64,000 nucleotides of DNA from Marinomonas sp. UCMA 3892 (GTDB lineage Bacteria > Pseudomonadota > Gammaproteobacteria > Pseudomonadales > Marinomonadaceae): contig NZ_PTXN01000015.1 in the NCBI RefSeq assembly GCF_012726345.1, positions 45,452 through 109,451 of the forward strand, given 5' to 3'. Under the pieces are notes generated by a model. The model saw only the letters and a list, made by a program, of their open reading frames with translations, had not been told where the DNA came from and did no database searches. This document shows, piece after piece, positions 1 to 8,019 of this stretch. Positions within the stretch are counted from its first letter, which is position 1; the number at the start of each line of letters is the position of its first letter. Made by a program: the position numbers and the translations under genes.

Positions 1-219
1 AAGGCTATCATCCACACCCAAAACAATCTCAATATTTGGATCGGATGCTGCACGGTTATCATTGATAGATTGAGGAGGAATCACGGCAATCGGATCTGCT
101 TTTTGAATTTGCCCAGCAACCATAAAAAACACCAGCATCAGAAACACCACGTTAATCAGTGGCACCATATTGTCATCGCTGCTGGCGTTTCTCGCGGCGT
201 ATTTTTCGCCTATTTTCAT
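1..219 (-). CDS. exbD: Second ExbD/TolR-family protein, C-terminus cut by window edge
   Basis: The 73 visible residues form a short cytoplasmic N-terminus, one transmembrane helix (about residues 19-37) and the start of the periplasmic part. ExbD proteins work with ExbB as a proton channel that energises TonB. The start overlaps the stop of the upstream exbD by four bases (ATGA), so the two are probably translationally coupled. In the helix the usual Leu-Ile-Asp is Leu-Ile-Asn (Asn23), so the proton-carrying aspartate is absent, while the upstream paralogue keeps it. The remainder of the gene lies left of the window; a tonB gene may follow. Confidence 0.88.
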   Translation of the reverse strand, partial: MKIGEKYAARNASSDDNMVPLINVVFLMLVFFMVAGQIQKADPIAVIPPQSINDNRAASDPNIEIVLGVDDSL

Positions 220-638
220 TTCGTCTCCGGCATAGCAAAAGCATTCGCAATAGATACGGTTTTTGCACCGTTTAATTTTAGGCGATCAGCAAGGTGCATC
301 AGGGTCTGTAACGTGACGCCATCTTCCGCTTTGATAATAAAAACACCTTCATTATGATCTGTTACGAGCGTTTGAAAACGAGATTGATCGGAGAAACTAA
401 CTGCTTGGCCGTCAATCCAAACCTGATCATCGTTTTGTTTCAAGGTCAAAATGAGGTTGTCTTTTTCCTGCGGCGGATTTTGAACATCGGATGCCACAGA
501 CAGAGGTGTATCTACGATGCGCCAAGGCACAAAACTTGAAGTCAACATGAAGAACAGCAGTAGGATAAACACCACATCAATTAATGGTGTTAAGCTGATT
601 GCATTCTTACGTTTAGGTTGAGACAGATTAAGCGGCAT
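216..638 (-). CDS. exbD: ExbD-family biopolymer transport protein
   Basis: 140 residues, the usual ExbD length. A basic N-terminus (QPKRKN) precedes a single helix beginning TPLIDVVF; Asp21 is the conserved proton-relay residue. The rest is a periplasmic ExbD domain. It forms the inner-membrane energy-transducing complex with ExbB and passes proton-motive force to TonB for outer-membrane uptake. The start lies 11 bases inside the end of exbB and the stop overlaps the next exbD, so the three genes form one tightly packed operon. Confidence 0.9.
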   Translation of the reverse strand: MPLNLSQPKRKNAISLTPLIDVVFILLLFFMLTSSFVPWRIVDTPLSVASDVQNPPQEKDNLILTLKQNDDQVWIDGQAVSFSDQSRFQTLVTDHNEGVFIIKAEDGVTLQTLMHLADRLKLNGAKTVSIANAFAMPETK

Positions 639-1308
639 GTAACAACTCTTCGTCGACCTTTTTAACTAATTGTTTGGCCTGTTTACTGGTAAATACTTGA
701 GTAACTGCATCGTTCATATTATGAGCAACACGCTCTACTTTACGTTCTAGCCAGCTGTGCAATGTCACTACCGGAATCGCTACCGCCAAACCAACAGCCG
801 TTGTCAGTAATGCCTGCCAAATACCACCAGATAACACCGATGGATCAACTTGATTGCCCGCACCTTCCATTTGTTGGAAAGCGGTGATCATACCTAATAC
901 CGTACCAAGCAAACCTAACAACGGACTCAAGGTCGCAATAATCTCTAAAGGACGAAGGTAAGAGCGCAGCTGGTTTAGCTGGTTCATCGCACGACGCTCA
1001 ACTTCTTCTCGAATCAAATCTGCTTGGGTATTTGCCGCTAATAAAGCGCGCATGGTGTAACCTACTAAAGCATCGATTGGACGCTTTTCATCTAATATCT
1101 CAAGCGCTTTTTCGCCATTTTCTTCACTGCGCCATTTATCTAAGGCTAAATTACTTGTTTTAAGACTCTCTGCACGAAGTGAGGAGAATTGCCATAGCTT
1201 TAACAAGACAATTGTCAAAGCAACGATAGAAAATACCATCAGTATCCAAACGACAGGCCCACCGACCTGTAAAAAGTCGACAATCTTCTGCTGAACTGAA
1301 TCTTCCAC
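628..1308 (-). CDS. exbB: ExbB/TolQ/MotA-family proton channel subunit
   Basis: 226 residues with three membrane segments: one near the N-terminus (about 14-36) and a pair spanning the MotA/TolQ/ExbB domain (SPLLGLLGTVLGMITAF and the later TTAVGLAVAIPVV). It is the pentameric stator of the ExbBD motor. I chose the GTG at 1306-1308 because GGAG lies six bases upstream. The in-frame ATG at 1336-1338 has no ribosome site and lies at or before the predicted transcription start. First gene of an exbB-exbD-exbD operon, probably iron-regulated (see the Fur-like box). Confidence 0.9.
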   Translation of the reverse strand: MEDSVQQKIVDFLQVGGPVVWILMVFSIVALTIVLLKLWQFSSLRAESLKTSNLALDKWRSEENGEKALEILDEKRPIDALVGYTMRALLAANTQADLIREEVERRAMNQLNQLRSYLRPLEIIATLSPLLGLLGTVLGMITAFQQMEGAGNQVDPSVLSGGIWQALLTTAVGLAVAIPVVTLHSWLERKVERVAHNMNDAVTQVFTSKQAKQLVKKVDEELLHAA

Positions 1309-1338
1309 AATCTTCTCCAATGAATAAAAAAACACCAT

Positions 1339-1357
1339 TCAAATAATAGTCATTCTC
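1339..1357 (-). promoter_or_regulatory. Fur-like box over the exbB -10 element
   Basis: GAGAATGACTATTATTTGA on the minus strand matches the 19-base Fur consensus at 12 positions by my count and covers the -10 element. Fur control of exb genes is well known; the match here is inferred by eye. Confidence 0.55.
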
Positions 1358-1371
1358 AACCGCGTTTTCAA
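1343..1371 (-). promoter_or_regulatory. Predicted sigma-70 promoter of exbB
   Basis: On the minus strand TTGAAA (1366-1371) and TATTAT (1343-1348) are separated by exactly 17 bases. Transcription would start near 1336, leaving a leader of about 28 bases before the GTG start of exbB. Confidence 0.65.
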
Positions 1372-1443
1372 TAAATAATTACTCAAATAGAAAGATATGG
1401 AGAATTAATAAGGCACAGTAGTAATAAATACTTACAGGAAAGG

Positions 1444-1479
1444 CTGCATGATCATGCCAAAGTCAGCATGATCATGCAG
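1444..1479. terminator. Perfect 14-base inverted repeat, possible corA terminator
   Basis: Arms CTGCATGATCATGC (1444-1457) and its exact complement (1466-1479) flank an 8-base loop. It lies 25 bases past the corA stop. There is no clear U-tract on either strand, so termination is a guess; each arm is also self-palindromic, which suits a protein-binding site. Confidence 0.4.
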
Positions 1480-1504
1480 TTTAACAGAGACAAAAATATG
1501 AAGC

Positions 1505-2458
1505 TTATAACCATCCACGGTGTTTAAAATACCAATAAGGCGCAAACGCAGAAACGACCATCAAACCTAACGCGGCAGGATAACCGTAATCAAAGCCCAA
1601 CTCTGGCATAATTTTAAAGTTCATCCCGTAGATACTGGCAACTAATGTAGGCGGTAAAAACACTACAGATGCAATAGAGAAAATCTTGATGATTTTGTTC
1701 TGTTCAATGTTAATGAAGCCTTGCGTCGAATCCATCAAGAAGTTAATTTTATCAAACAAGAATGTCGTATGTGACATCAAGGTCTCAACGTCTCGCATAA
1801 CTTCACGTAACGTTTCTGAATAATCTTGTCTATTAGGCAAGTGTCGCAACAAAAAAGAGATATTGCGCTGTGTGTCCATCAGACACAGGCGAATCTTTCC
1901 GTTACTGTCTTCTAAACGCGCCAGCTTTTCAATGATGACATCCAGCTCCGACTCATTATCTTCAAGTACTAGATGACTGACTTCTTCTAATTGACGGTGT
2001 AAGTCTTCTAAAGCATCCGCATGATTTTCAACTTTATTTTCAAGTAATGTGACTAAAAGATGAGCGGGCGAATCAACAGCAATTTGCCCCCGACGCGCAC
2101 GCATTCGCAATAATCTAAAATCCGCTAGCTCTGTTTCACGAATGGTGATCAGCCTGTCCTGCTGCAAGATACAGGCAACAGTTGAGGTTTTATGGCGCCC
2201 TTCTGTTTGATTTAAAAACAAAGAGTGAACATGGATACCCGCTTGGTCAACAAAACAACGTGCGGACGCTTCTATCTCTTCGACATCATCAGATTCAGGA
2301 AGATCGGTTCTCAACAACGCCTTAAGCTGTAATCGATCGTCGTCATCAGGTTCCGCGGCGTCAATCCAATTCGCCTCTTTTTGAAGGGTGGTAAGATTTT
2401 CATCTTCTTTGGAAACTTCTTGAATCAACCCGTTTCTGATTTTAAAAAATTTTAGCAT
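1505..2458 (-). CDS. corA: CorA-family magnesium/divalent cation channel
   Basis: 317 residues, the usual CorA length. A long acidic N-terminal cytoplasmic domain with heptad-like helices is followed by two C-terminal membrane helices. The signature YGMNF lies at the end of the first helix, and the short C-terminus ends in basic residues (KHRGWL). CorA forms a pentameric Mg2+ uptake channel in the inner membrane. GAGGAAG upstream of the ATG supports the start. It is transcribed alone; a second family member (zntB) lies at 60.7 kb. Confidence 0.9.
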   Translation of the reverse strand: MLKFFKIRNGLIQEVSKEDENLTTLQKEANWIDAAEPDDDDRLQLKALLRTDLPESDDVEEIEASARCFVDQAGIHVHSLFLNQTEGRHKTSTVACILQQDRLITIRETELADFRLLRMRARRGQIAVDSPAHLLVTLLENKVENHADALEDLHRQLEEVSHLVLEDNESELDVIIEKLARLEDSNGKIRLCLMDTQRNISFLLRHLPNRQDYSETLREVMRDVETLMSHTTFLFDKINFLMDSTQGFINIEQNKIIKIFSIASVVFLPPTLVASIYGMNFKIMPELGFDYGYPAALGLMVVSAFAPYWYFKHRGWL

Positions 2459-2649
2459 GCTACTTCCTCGATATACTCGGTACCTTATTTCAGCCTAATC
2501 ATGTTATTTGGCACGACTCGCAACCCACAAAACAAATATGGTGGATGTATTTGGTGATGTATTGGAAACCATTACACGATGTTACGATGGCTACCATTAT
2601 ACCTAGGTTATATCTCACGTCTGTGACAAATCACTAAGCAAAAAAAAGA

Positions 2650-2675
2650 GGCAATACAGACTAAGCTGAATTGCC
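2650..2675 (-). terminator. Terminator of the aapJQMP operon
   Basis: On the minus strand GGCAAT and ATTGCC arms, with an inner CAG/CTG pairing, are followed by TCTTTTTTTT. It lies about 90 bases past the aapP stop. A second hairpin without U-tract (TTCTTATC/GATAAGAA, 2713-2734) precedes it. The remainder of the 2459-2765 gap holds the corA leader. Confidence 0.75.
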
Positions 2676-2765
2676 CCAAAAAAGACCTTTTCCCTGGGAG
2701 GAGATGGTCCACTTCTTATCGAGTTGGATAAGAAACTTTAAATTTCATTGCTAAAACCAAAAAAA

Positions 2766-3509
2766 TCAATGCGCTAGAATTTGATCCAAGAAAACTTTGG
2801 CCCGCTCTGTTTTTGGCTTCACGAAAAATTCTTCTGGCGGTGATATCTCAATGACACTGCCCGCTTCCATAAAGACAATTCGATCCGCGAATTCTTTGGC
2901 AAAACCCATTTCGTGAGTCACACAAATCATCGTCATGCCGTCTTTTGACAATGAACGCATAATCTCCAACACTTCAGAGATCATTTCGGGATCAAGTGCT
3001 GAGGTTGGTTCATCAAATAACATAATATCAGGAGACATAGTGAGCGCTCTGGCAATAGCAACGCGCTGCTGCTGACCACCGGACAGTTGGCCTGGGTACT
3101 TTTGCTCTTGATCACCAATTTTAACTTTATTAAGCAAATCACGCGCAATTTTATTTGCCTCAGCCAATGGCATACCCAACACATGACGCAAACCAAAGGT
3201 GCAGTTATCTAACACCGTCATATGAGGAAAAAGATTAAAGTGCTGAAACACCATCCCTGTATGACGACGAATTTTCTCGATGTCTTTCACATTGTCACTA
3301 ATGGTGATATCGCAAATAGTGATATCTCCTTCGTCGTGTTGCTCTAAATTATTAAGGCAACGAATCAAGGTAGATTTACCCGAACCAGAAGGTCCACAAA
3401 TCACAATGGTTTCGCCTTTGGCTACTGCTAAATCGATATCGCGCAGTGCATGATATTTACCGTACCATTTATTAACTTGATCCAGCTTTACTACTGTTTG
3501 TTCAGACAT
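2766..3509 (-). CDS. aapP: Amino-acid ABC transporter ATP-binding protein
   Basis: 247 residues from the ATG at 3507-3509, which opens MSEQTVVKL; a further upstream TTG is less likely. Walker [10 protein letters not shown] lies at residues 39-47, followed by the signature LSGGQQQR and Walker [12 protein letters not shown]. It is the polar amino acid (GlnQ/AapP/HisP) class of ATPase, driving uptake through AapQ and AapM. It is last in the aapJ-aapQ-aapM-aapP operon and starts 12 bases after the aapM stop. Confidence 0.92.
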   Translation of the reverse strand: MSEQTVVKLDQVNKWYGKYHALRDIDLAVAKGETIVICGPSGSGKSTLIRCLNNLEQHDEGDITICDITISDNVKDIEKIRRHTGMVFQHFNLFPHMTVLDNCTFGLRHVLGMPLAEANKIARDLLNKVKIGDQEQKYPGQLSGGQQQRVAIARALTMSPDIMLFDEPTSALDPEMISEVLEIMRSLSKDGMTMICVTHEMGFAKEFADRIVFMEAGSVIEISPPEEFFVKPKTERAKVFLDQILAH

Positions 3510-3521
3510 AATGCATTCCAA

Positions 3522-4640
3522 TTAATGTTTTGTGCGTTTGATACGTCGCTCTAGATATGCGCCGTACTGTGCAATAGAAAAACAAGCGATAAAGAAAAAC
3601 GCTGAAATAACGATTGGACCTTCTGCATGAAGGCCAAGCCATTCCGCGTTATGAAAAGTCGCATTAATCGCCCCCATCACTTCTAATAATCCAAGAATCA
3701 TCACCAAGGTAGTTTCTTTAAATAAACCAATAAAGTTAGTGATTAGCGCAGGGACTGAATTACGTAATGCTTGCGGCATAACCACATACGCCATCGTTTT
3801 CCAGTAGCCACATCCCATCGCATAGGACGCTTCAATTTGGCCTTTTGGCACGGCTTGGATCGCACCTCGAATGATCTCAGCTTTATACACAGCCGAAACG
3901 AAAATCAGCACGAACAAGACTCGGAACAAGACGTCGATAGACACACCGCTTGGCAAAAAAAGCTGCAACACTAAAGACGCCATAAACAAGAAGGTAATCA
4001 CAGGCACCGAACGAATAATCTCGATGTAGCCAGTGCAAGCCCAGCGCAAAATGGGTAACTGGGATTGTCGACCAAGTGCCAACAAAATAGACACTGGCAA
4101 AGATAAACACATGGCAATAATGCCCAAGAAGAAGGTCAGCGTCAGACCACCCAACGCACTGGTTGAAATGTCTTCAAAGATAAAGCCACCTTTAAGCAAC
4201 AACCAAAGCACAACAGGCAAAACGAGGATATAAGCCACAATCCATTTTTGCGGGATTCGTTGACTAAACAATAAAGGAAAGGCAAAAAGCCCAACAGCAA
4301 ACGCCGAATTCACTCGCCATTGCTCTGATTCAGGAAAAGGCCCATAGATGTAATAATCCATGTATTGTCGGATCGGAATCCAACACGCTGCTCCCGGTGC
4401 GCAATCTGCGCGGTTTGTTCCACTGAAGGTGGCGGAAAAAAACAACCAATCTAAGGCTTTTGGCAACAGTAAACACAAGAGTGCAATAAGAGCCAAAGTA
4501 ACTACACTGTCTAACCAAGTGTTGAAAAGGTTACGCTTTATCCACACCATAACTCGACTAAAGCTAAAAGGAATCGCTTTTTTCGCTCTCGCTTCAATTG
4601 GCTTGCCAGTGATTTTTTCAATGCTCGCTTGATGATTCAT
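3522..4640 (-). CDS. aapM: Amino-acid ABC transporter permease AapM
   Basis: 372 residues with about eight membrane segments. The C-terminal half is a HisM/GlnP-type permease with an EAA-like loop (QIEASYAMGCGYWKTMAYVV). The extended N-terminal half, with extra helices and a Cys-containing periplasmic loop, is typical of AapM rather than the shorter GltK/GlnP proteins. AAGGA lies seven bases before the ATG, and the start is one base past the aapQ stop, so coupling is likely. Partner permease is AapQ. Confidence 0.9.
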   Translation of the reverse strand: MNHQASIEKITGKPIEARAKKAIPFSFSRVMVWIKRNLFNTWLDSVVTLALIALLCLLLPKALDWLFFSATFSGTNRADCAPGAACWIPIRQYMDYYIYGPFPESEQWRVNSAFAVGLFAFPLLFSQRIPQKWIVAYILVLPVVLWLLLKGGFIFEDISTSALGGLTLTFFLGIIAMCLSLPVSILLALGRQSQLPILRWACTGYIEIIRSVPVITFLFMASLVLQLFLPSGVSIDVLFRVLFVLIFVSAVYKAEIIRGAIQAVPKGQIEASYAMGCGYWKTMAYVVMPQALRNSVPALITNFIGLFKETTLVMILGLLEVMGAINATFHNAEWLGLHAEGPIVISAFFFIACFSIAQYGAYLERRIKRTKH

Positions 4641-4641
4641 C

Positions 4642-5775
4642 TTATCGTCCTTTCAACTGCATAGCTTTGTTGAAACGTCCCATAATGGCCGCCAGTATCA
4701 GATTCAAAATCCCATAACTCACCATCACGATCACAATGCACTCAATGGCTTGACCTGTAATATTTAAACTACTGCCACCCATGGTGCCCATAATGTCCAT
4801 AAAGCCAACCACCGAACCTAATGCCGCGGCTTTTAATACGTTGATATAAATAGACGTCATTGGTGGAATAATAGAATGTAGAGCTTGCGGAATAATCACT
4901 TTATTCATCACAATATTAGGCCTGACACCAAGCGCTAAACCGGCTTCCATCTGACCTTTTGAAATAGCCAAGATACTACCTCGAATCACTTCTGAACCAT
5001 GTGCCGCCGAGTAAGTACTTACTGCAATGATAAGCATGATAAATTCTGGAGGAAGCGTCCAACCATGTTTAAAGTTAAAGCCAACTAATTTAGGTGCGGT
5101 AAAGCTAATAACAGGCGTAAATACAAGGCTCGCCAACACCGCCAAAACGATTGTCATGAGCAGTACAGAGATAATACGTCGCCCTGTTGTAGAGACTCTT
5201 TTTTTGACAAAAAAGCACAAAACAATCCATAACGCAGCAAACACTAAAGACGCCAACAAACCGTAATTCCATTCCACGCTAGGAATGGATAAACCACGAT
5301 TTGAAAGAAACGACACATCACCAAAATTAAACGCCTGACGCACACTTGGCAGCATCAGCGACAAGGTATACCAAACTGAAATATGCACCAGAATAGGTAC
5401 GTTACGAACATATTCAACAAGGCAAAGAGATACTTTAGACAATAAGAAATTCTGCGACAAACGCATAACAGCCAAACACAACGCTATTACAGTCGTTAAT
5501 AAGATAGCTACAACGGCAAACGCAATCGTATTGACCATACCGGCTGCCCACGCCATTAAATGCGTAGAGGTTTTTGGATCGTAGTGAATCAAGCTATAGC
5601 TAATATCATAGCCTGCTCGCTGAAAAAGAAAGTCAAAGCCGCTAGTCAAACCCGCATCGCGCATATTGGTCGCAGCATTTAGGGCAAGATAGGTAATCCC
5701 AAAACAAATGACTGCAAAAAATATGAGCTGTATCAGAGTGTCTCGAACTTTTCGGTTATATAAAAAAGAATGCAT
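4642..5775 (-). CDS. aapQ: Amino-acid ABC transporter permease AapQ
   Basis: 377 residues from the ATG at 5773-5775 (MHSFLYNRKVRD), which is the normal N-terminus for this family. An earlier in-frame ATG at 5845-5847 is rejected because it lies in the intergenic hairpin. The protein has an N-terminal helix, a central set of membrane segments and a C-terminal permease domain with an EAA-type loop (QMEAGLALGVRPNIVMNKVI). With AapM it forms the membrane channel for L-amino acids delivered by AapJ. Confidence 0.88.
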   Translation of the reverse strand: MHSFLYNRKVRDTLIQLIFFAVICFGITYLALNAATNMRDAGLTSGFDFLFQRAGYDISYSLIHYDPKTSTHLMAWAAGMVNTIAFAVVAILLTTVIALCLAVMRLSQNFLLSKVSLCLVEYVRNVPILVHISVWYTLSLMLPSVRQAFNFGDVSFLSNRGLSIPSVEWNYGLLASLVFAALWIVLCFFVKKRVSTTGRRIISVLLMTIVLAVLASLVFTPVISFTAPKLVGFNFKHGWTLPPEFIMLIIAVSTYSAAHGSEVIRGSILAISKGQMEAGLALGVRPNIVMNKVIIPQALHSIIPPMTSIYINVLKAAALGSVVGFMDIMGTMGGSSLNITGQAIECIVIVMVSYGILNLILAAIMGRFNKAMQLKGR

Positions 5776-5834
5776 AAACAACTGCCATAGATGGTGCTTA
5801 CAAGTGGAGCTTTCAAACGCTAATGACAATGAAA

Positions 5835-5861
5835 AGCCAGCTTGCATAGGGCAAACTGGCT
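5835..5861 (-). promoter_or_regulatory. Intercistronic hairpin between aapJ and aapQ
   Basis: Arms AGCCAGTTTGC and GCAAGCTGGCT, with one wobble pair, enclose a 5-base loop and are followed by TTTTC on the minus strand. It begins 10 bases after the aapJ stop. Such hairpins often let the binding-protein mRNA be made or kept in excess over the permease message. Confidence 0.65.
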
Positions 5862-5871
5862 CAAATTATGA

Positions 5872-6891
5872 TTAACGGAACGGGTAGGCGTATAACAGAC
5901 CGCCTTTGGTATAAAGGTTATTTAAGCCGCGATCAAACTTAAGCGCGGAATCCTTACCTAAGTTACGGTCAAAGATTTCGCCGTAGTTGCCTACTGCTTT
6001 AATGGCGTTGTAAGCCCATTTATCATCCAAGCCGAAGTTCTTACCTAAACTACCTTCAGTGCCAAGTAAGCGCATAACATCAGGTTTTGTGCTTTTTAGT
6101 TTTTCATCGACATTACTTTGAGTAATGCCCTGCTCTTCTGCTTCAATCAATGCCATTGCCGTCCAAGTGACAACTTGACGCCATTCATCATTGCCTTGTT
6201 TGACATAAGCACCAAGTGGCTCTTTAGAAATACGCTCAGGTAAAATGACGTTTGCTGATGGATCCGGCATACCTTGGCGATCAGCCGCCAGTGCAGAAGC
6301 ATCATTGGTCACTGCATCACAACGATTCGCTAGATAAGCAGCGGTAGATTCTGCGCTACCCTCTACGATGAGTGCTTTATAACTTAAACCACGCGACTCA
6401 AAATAGTCGTTAATGTTTTTCTCGCTCGTCGTACCTGGGTAAGTACAAATAGTCGCGCCGTCTAATTCTTCAATCGAGTTCACACCCAATTCTTTTTTAA
6501 CCATCAAGGCTTGGCCGTCATAGAACCAAGGTGTAGTGACATCAACACCATTCAAGCCATCACGCGTTGCGGTGAAAGTGGTAGAACGCGCCAACATATC
6601 AATTTCGTCTGTCACTAAAGCCGTCAAACGGTTACGCGAGTTCATTGTAATGAACTCAACTTTAGAGGCATCGCCAAATACAGCCGCAGCAACAGCTTTA
6701 CAAAGCTCAACATCCAATCCAGTCCAATTACCTTTTGTATCAGGCGTTGAAAAACCCGCTTTACCAGGATGGATACCGCACTTCATAACACCACGTGCTT
6801 TTACTTCTTCTAGCTTGTCCGCTGCGTAAACAGAAGCACTAGCGGATAAAACCCCAGCACCAATGATCGCAGTCGCAATTAGTTTTTTCAT
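5872..6891 (-). CDS. aapJ: Amino-acid ABC transporter substrate-binding protein AapJ
   Basis: 339 residues with a signal peptide (MKKLIATAIIGAGVLSASASVYA, cut after about residue 23) and a bacterial SBP family 3 domain. The N-terminal motif VMKCGIHPG and the C-terminus ending in YAYPFR are typical of AapJ/BztA proteins, which are longer than GltI or HisJ. It binds L-amino acids in the periplasm and feeds AapQMP. The adjacent isoaspartyl dipeptidase suggests Asp/Glu-type ligands, which is inference. The promoter carries two copies of the putative GntR operator. Confidence 0.9.
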   Translation of the reverse strand: MKKLIATAIIGAGVLSASASVYAADKLEEVKARGVMKCGIHPGKAGFSTPDTKGNWTGLDVELCKAVAAAVFGDASKVEFITMNSRNRLTALVTDEIDMLARSTTFTATRDGLNGVDVTTPWFYDGQALMVKKELGVNSIEELDGATICTYPGTTSEKNINDYFESRGLSYKALIVEGSAESTAAYLANRCDAVTNDASALAADRQGMPDPSANVILPERISKEPLGAYVKQGNDEWRQVVTWTAMALIEAEEQGITQSNVDEKLKSTKPDVMRLLGTEGSLGKNFGLDDKWAYNAIKAVGNYGEIFDRNLGKDSALKFDRGLNNLYTKGGLLYAYPFR

Positions 6892-6929
6892 TGTTGTAAT
6901 CCTATATTGAGTTCCGATGTGACGAATAA

Positions 6930-6959
6930 AGAATACTTTGGATACATATTAAGAGTCAA
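6930..6959 (-). promoter_or_regulatory. Predicted aapJ promoter
   Basis: On the minus strand TTGACT (6954-6959) and TATTCT (6930-6935) are 18 bases apart. One operator copy lies inside this spacer, so a bound repressor would exclude RNA polymerase. The rest of the 6892-7162 gap holds the aapJ leader and AT-rich DNA past the gntR stop, with no supported gene. Confidence 0.6.
6938..6947 (-). promoter_or_regulatory. Putative GntR operator, copy 1
   Basis: ATGTATCCAA on the minus strand, inside the aapJ -35/-10 spacer. It is one of three near-identical copies near the gntR gene, all in the same orientation relative to the downstream gene. Confidence 0.5.
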
Positions 6960-6969
6960 TAATGAATAA

Positions 6970-6979
6970 ATGGATACAT
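6970..6979 (-). promoter_or_regulatory. Putative GntR operator, copy 2
   Basis: ATGTATCCAT on the minus strand, 32 bases (about three helical turns) upstream of copy 1. That spacing would put both sites on one face of the DNA and allow cooperative binding. Confidence 0.5.
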
Positions 6980-7162
6980 AAATTCAAGTTAATTACAAAA
7001 TTTAGAACACACTTGACTCAAAATAAGATAAGGGTAAACCCAAATAAGGAGTATTAGCACAAGGAGTTTGGTAGATGAATAACAATGCCTTCCTAAAGAA
7101 AATCCCTAAGAAGACTATTGCAAAGGCCATTGAGAAAATACATGTAGTTGATACTGGAAGGT

Positions 7163-7834
7163 TTAAAGTGAAGCGGTTTGACGACGTTTTAATTGCTGTG
7201 CTTTTAACTGTTCGGCCAGTGCATAAGCACTCATCATGATATGGCTTTCCAGCGCGTAACAAGCGCCTTCTATGTCTTGCCGTTCACACCGATCTATCAA
7301 TTCATCGTGTTCGCGCAATGAGCGCGGCGTATTACGGTGACTCAAAATAAAAGACTTTAAGCGCGCATAATGGCGATGATGTAGGTCTTTGATCACATTT
7401 TGCATCAAAGGACGATTGGCTGGTTTATATAAGACTTCATGGAACAGATAGTTCAATGGCGTCCACTCTTCAGGTGCGCATTTTTTCAGACTTTCATTGA
7501 TTTCACGGGCTTTGGCAATATCTTCAGTGCCCATTAAAGGAATCGATAATTCTAGCAATTTTACTTCAATTAAAGCTCTAAGCTCACATTTTTCAAGGAA
7601 ACTTTCCGGGGAAATTGTTGTAACCGTTGCCCTGCCTGTATCACGAATTTCAACCAACTCTTCTCCTGCCAATATCTGCAAGGCTTCGCGCACTGGTGTG
7701 CGGCTAACTTGATAAGTACTGGCAATATCCACTTGCGAAAGCGCCATACCTTCAGGATAAGTCCCGTCCAATATCTTAGATCGTATGTCTTCCGTAACTG
7801 ACAGTACTGCTTTTTGCTTGTTATTTTCGCTCAT
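7163..7834 (-). CDS. GntR-family regulator (FadR/FCD subfamily)
   Basis: 223 residues. The N-terminal winged helix-turn-helix (about 10-75) contains the GntR signature TYQVSRTPVREALQIL. The C-terminal all-helical FCD domain includes the metal/ligand-binding type histidines (FHEVLY, REHDEL, ALESH). It is placed between the aapJQMP operon and divergent iadA, and the motif ATGTATCCAW occurs in both promoters, so it probably represses both until an effector, perhaps an amino acid or dipeptide, binds. Confidence 0.85.
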   Translation of the reverse strand: MSENNKQKAVLSVTEDIRSKILDGTYPEGMALSQVDIASTYQVSRTPVREALQILAGEELVEIRDTGRATVTTISPESFLEKCELRALIEVKLLELSIPLMGTEDIAKAREINESLKKCAPEEWTPLNYLFHEVLYKPANRPLMQNVIKDLHHRHYARLKSFILSHRNTPRSLREHDELIDRCERQDIEGACYALESHIMMSAYALAEQLKAQQLKRRQTASL

Positions 7835-7957
7835 GAAAGCCTATCTAATTGAGATTAATGAAGTTTCTGAATAAAACCGCATAAAATATGAACAAGATTT
7901 TAACATAGAGTCGTTATATCTGCGACTGTAGACAAGAGAAATACAGACGATAGCAAC

Positions 7958-7984
7958 TTGATTAATGTACTCATTTAATATAAA
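7958..7984 (+). promoter_or_regulatory. Possible iadA promoter
   Basis: TTGATT (7958-7963) and TATAAA (7979-7984) have a 15-base spacer, which is short but usable. The operator copy 3 would lie just downstream, near +6. Confidence 0.4.
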
Positions 7985-7996
7985 AATACCAACAAA

Positions 7997-8006
7997 ATGT
8001 ATCCAT
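7997..8006 (+). promoter_or_regulatory. Putative GntR operator, copy 3
   Basis: ATGTATCCAT on the plus strand, immediately before the iadA start region and just downstream of the possible promoter, a position suited to repression. Confidence 0.5.
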
Positions 8007-8019
8007 TATGGTTTTATAT

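Noticed and set aside
1309..1338. Longer ExbB start at ATG 1336-1338
   Set aside because: No ribosome site; it is at or before the predicted transcription start and abuts the Fur-like box, while GTG 1306-1308 has a good site.
1438..1500. Mobile-element end formed by the GCATGATCATGC repeat
   Set aside because: No transposase, target duplication or second distant copy in the window.
7002..7262. 86-residue open frame over the gntR 3' end
   Set aside because: It overlaps the certain gntR gene in another frame on the same strand and shows no recognisable features.
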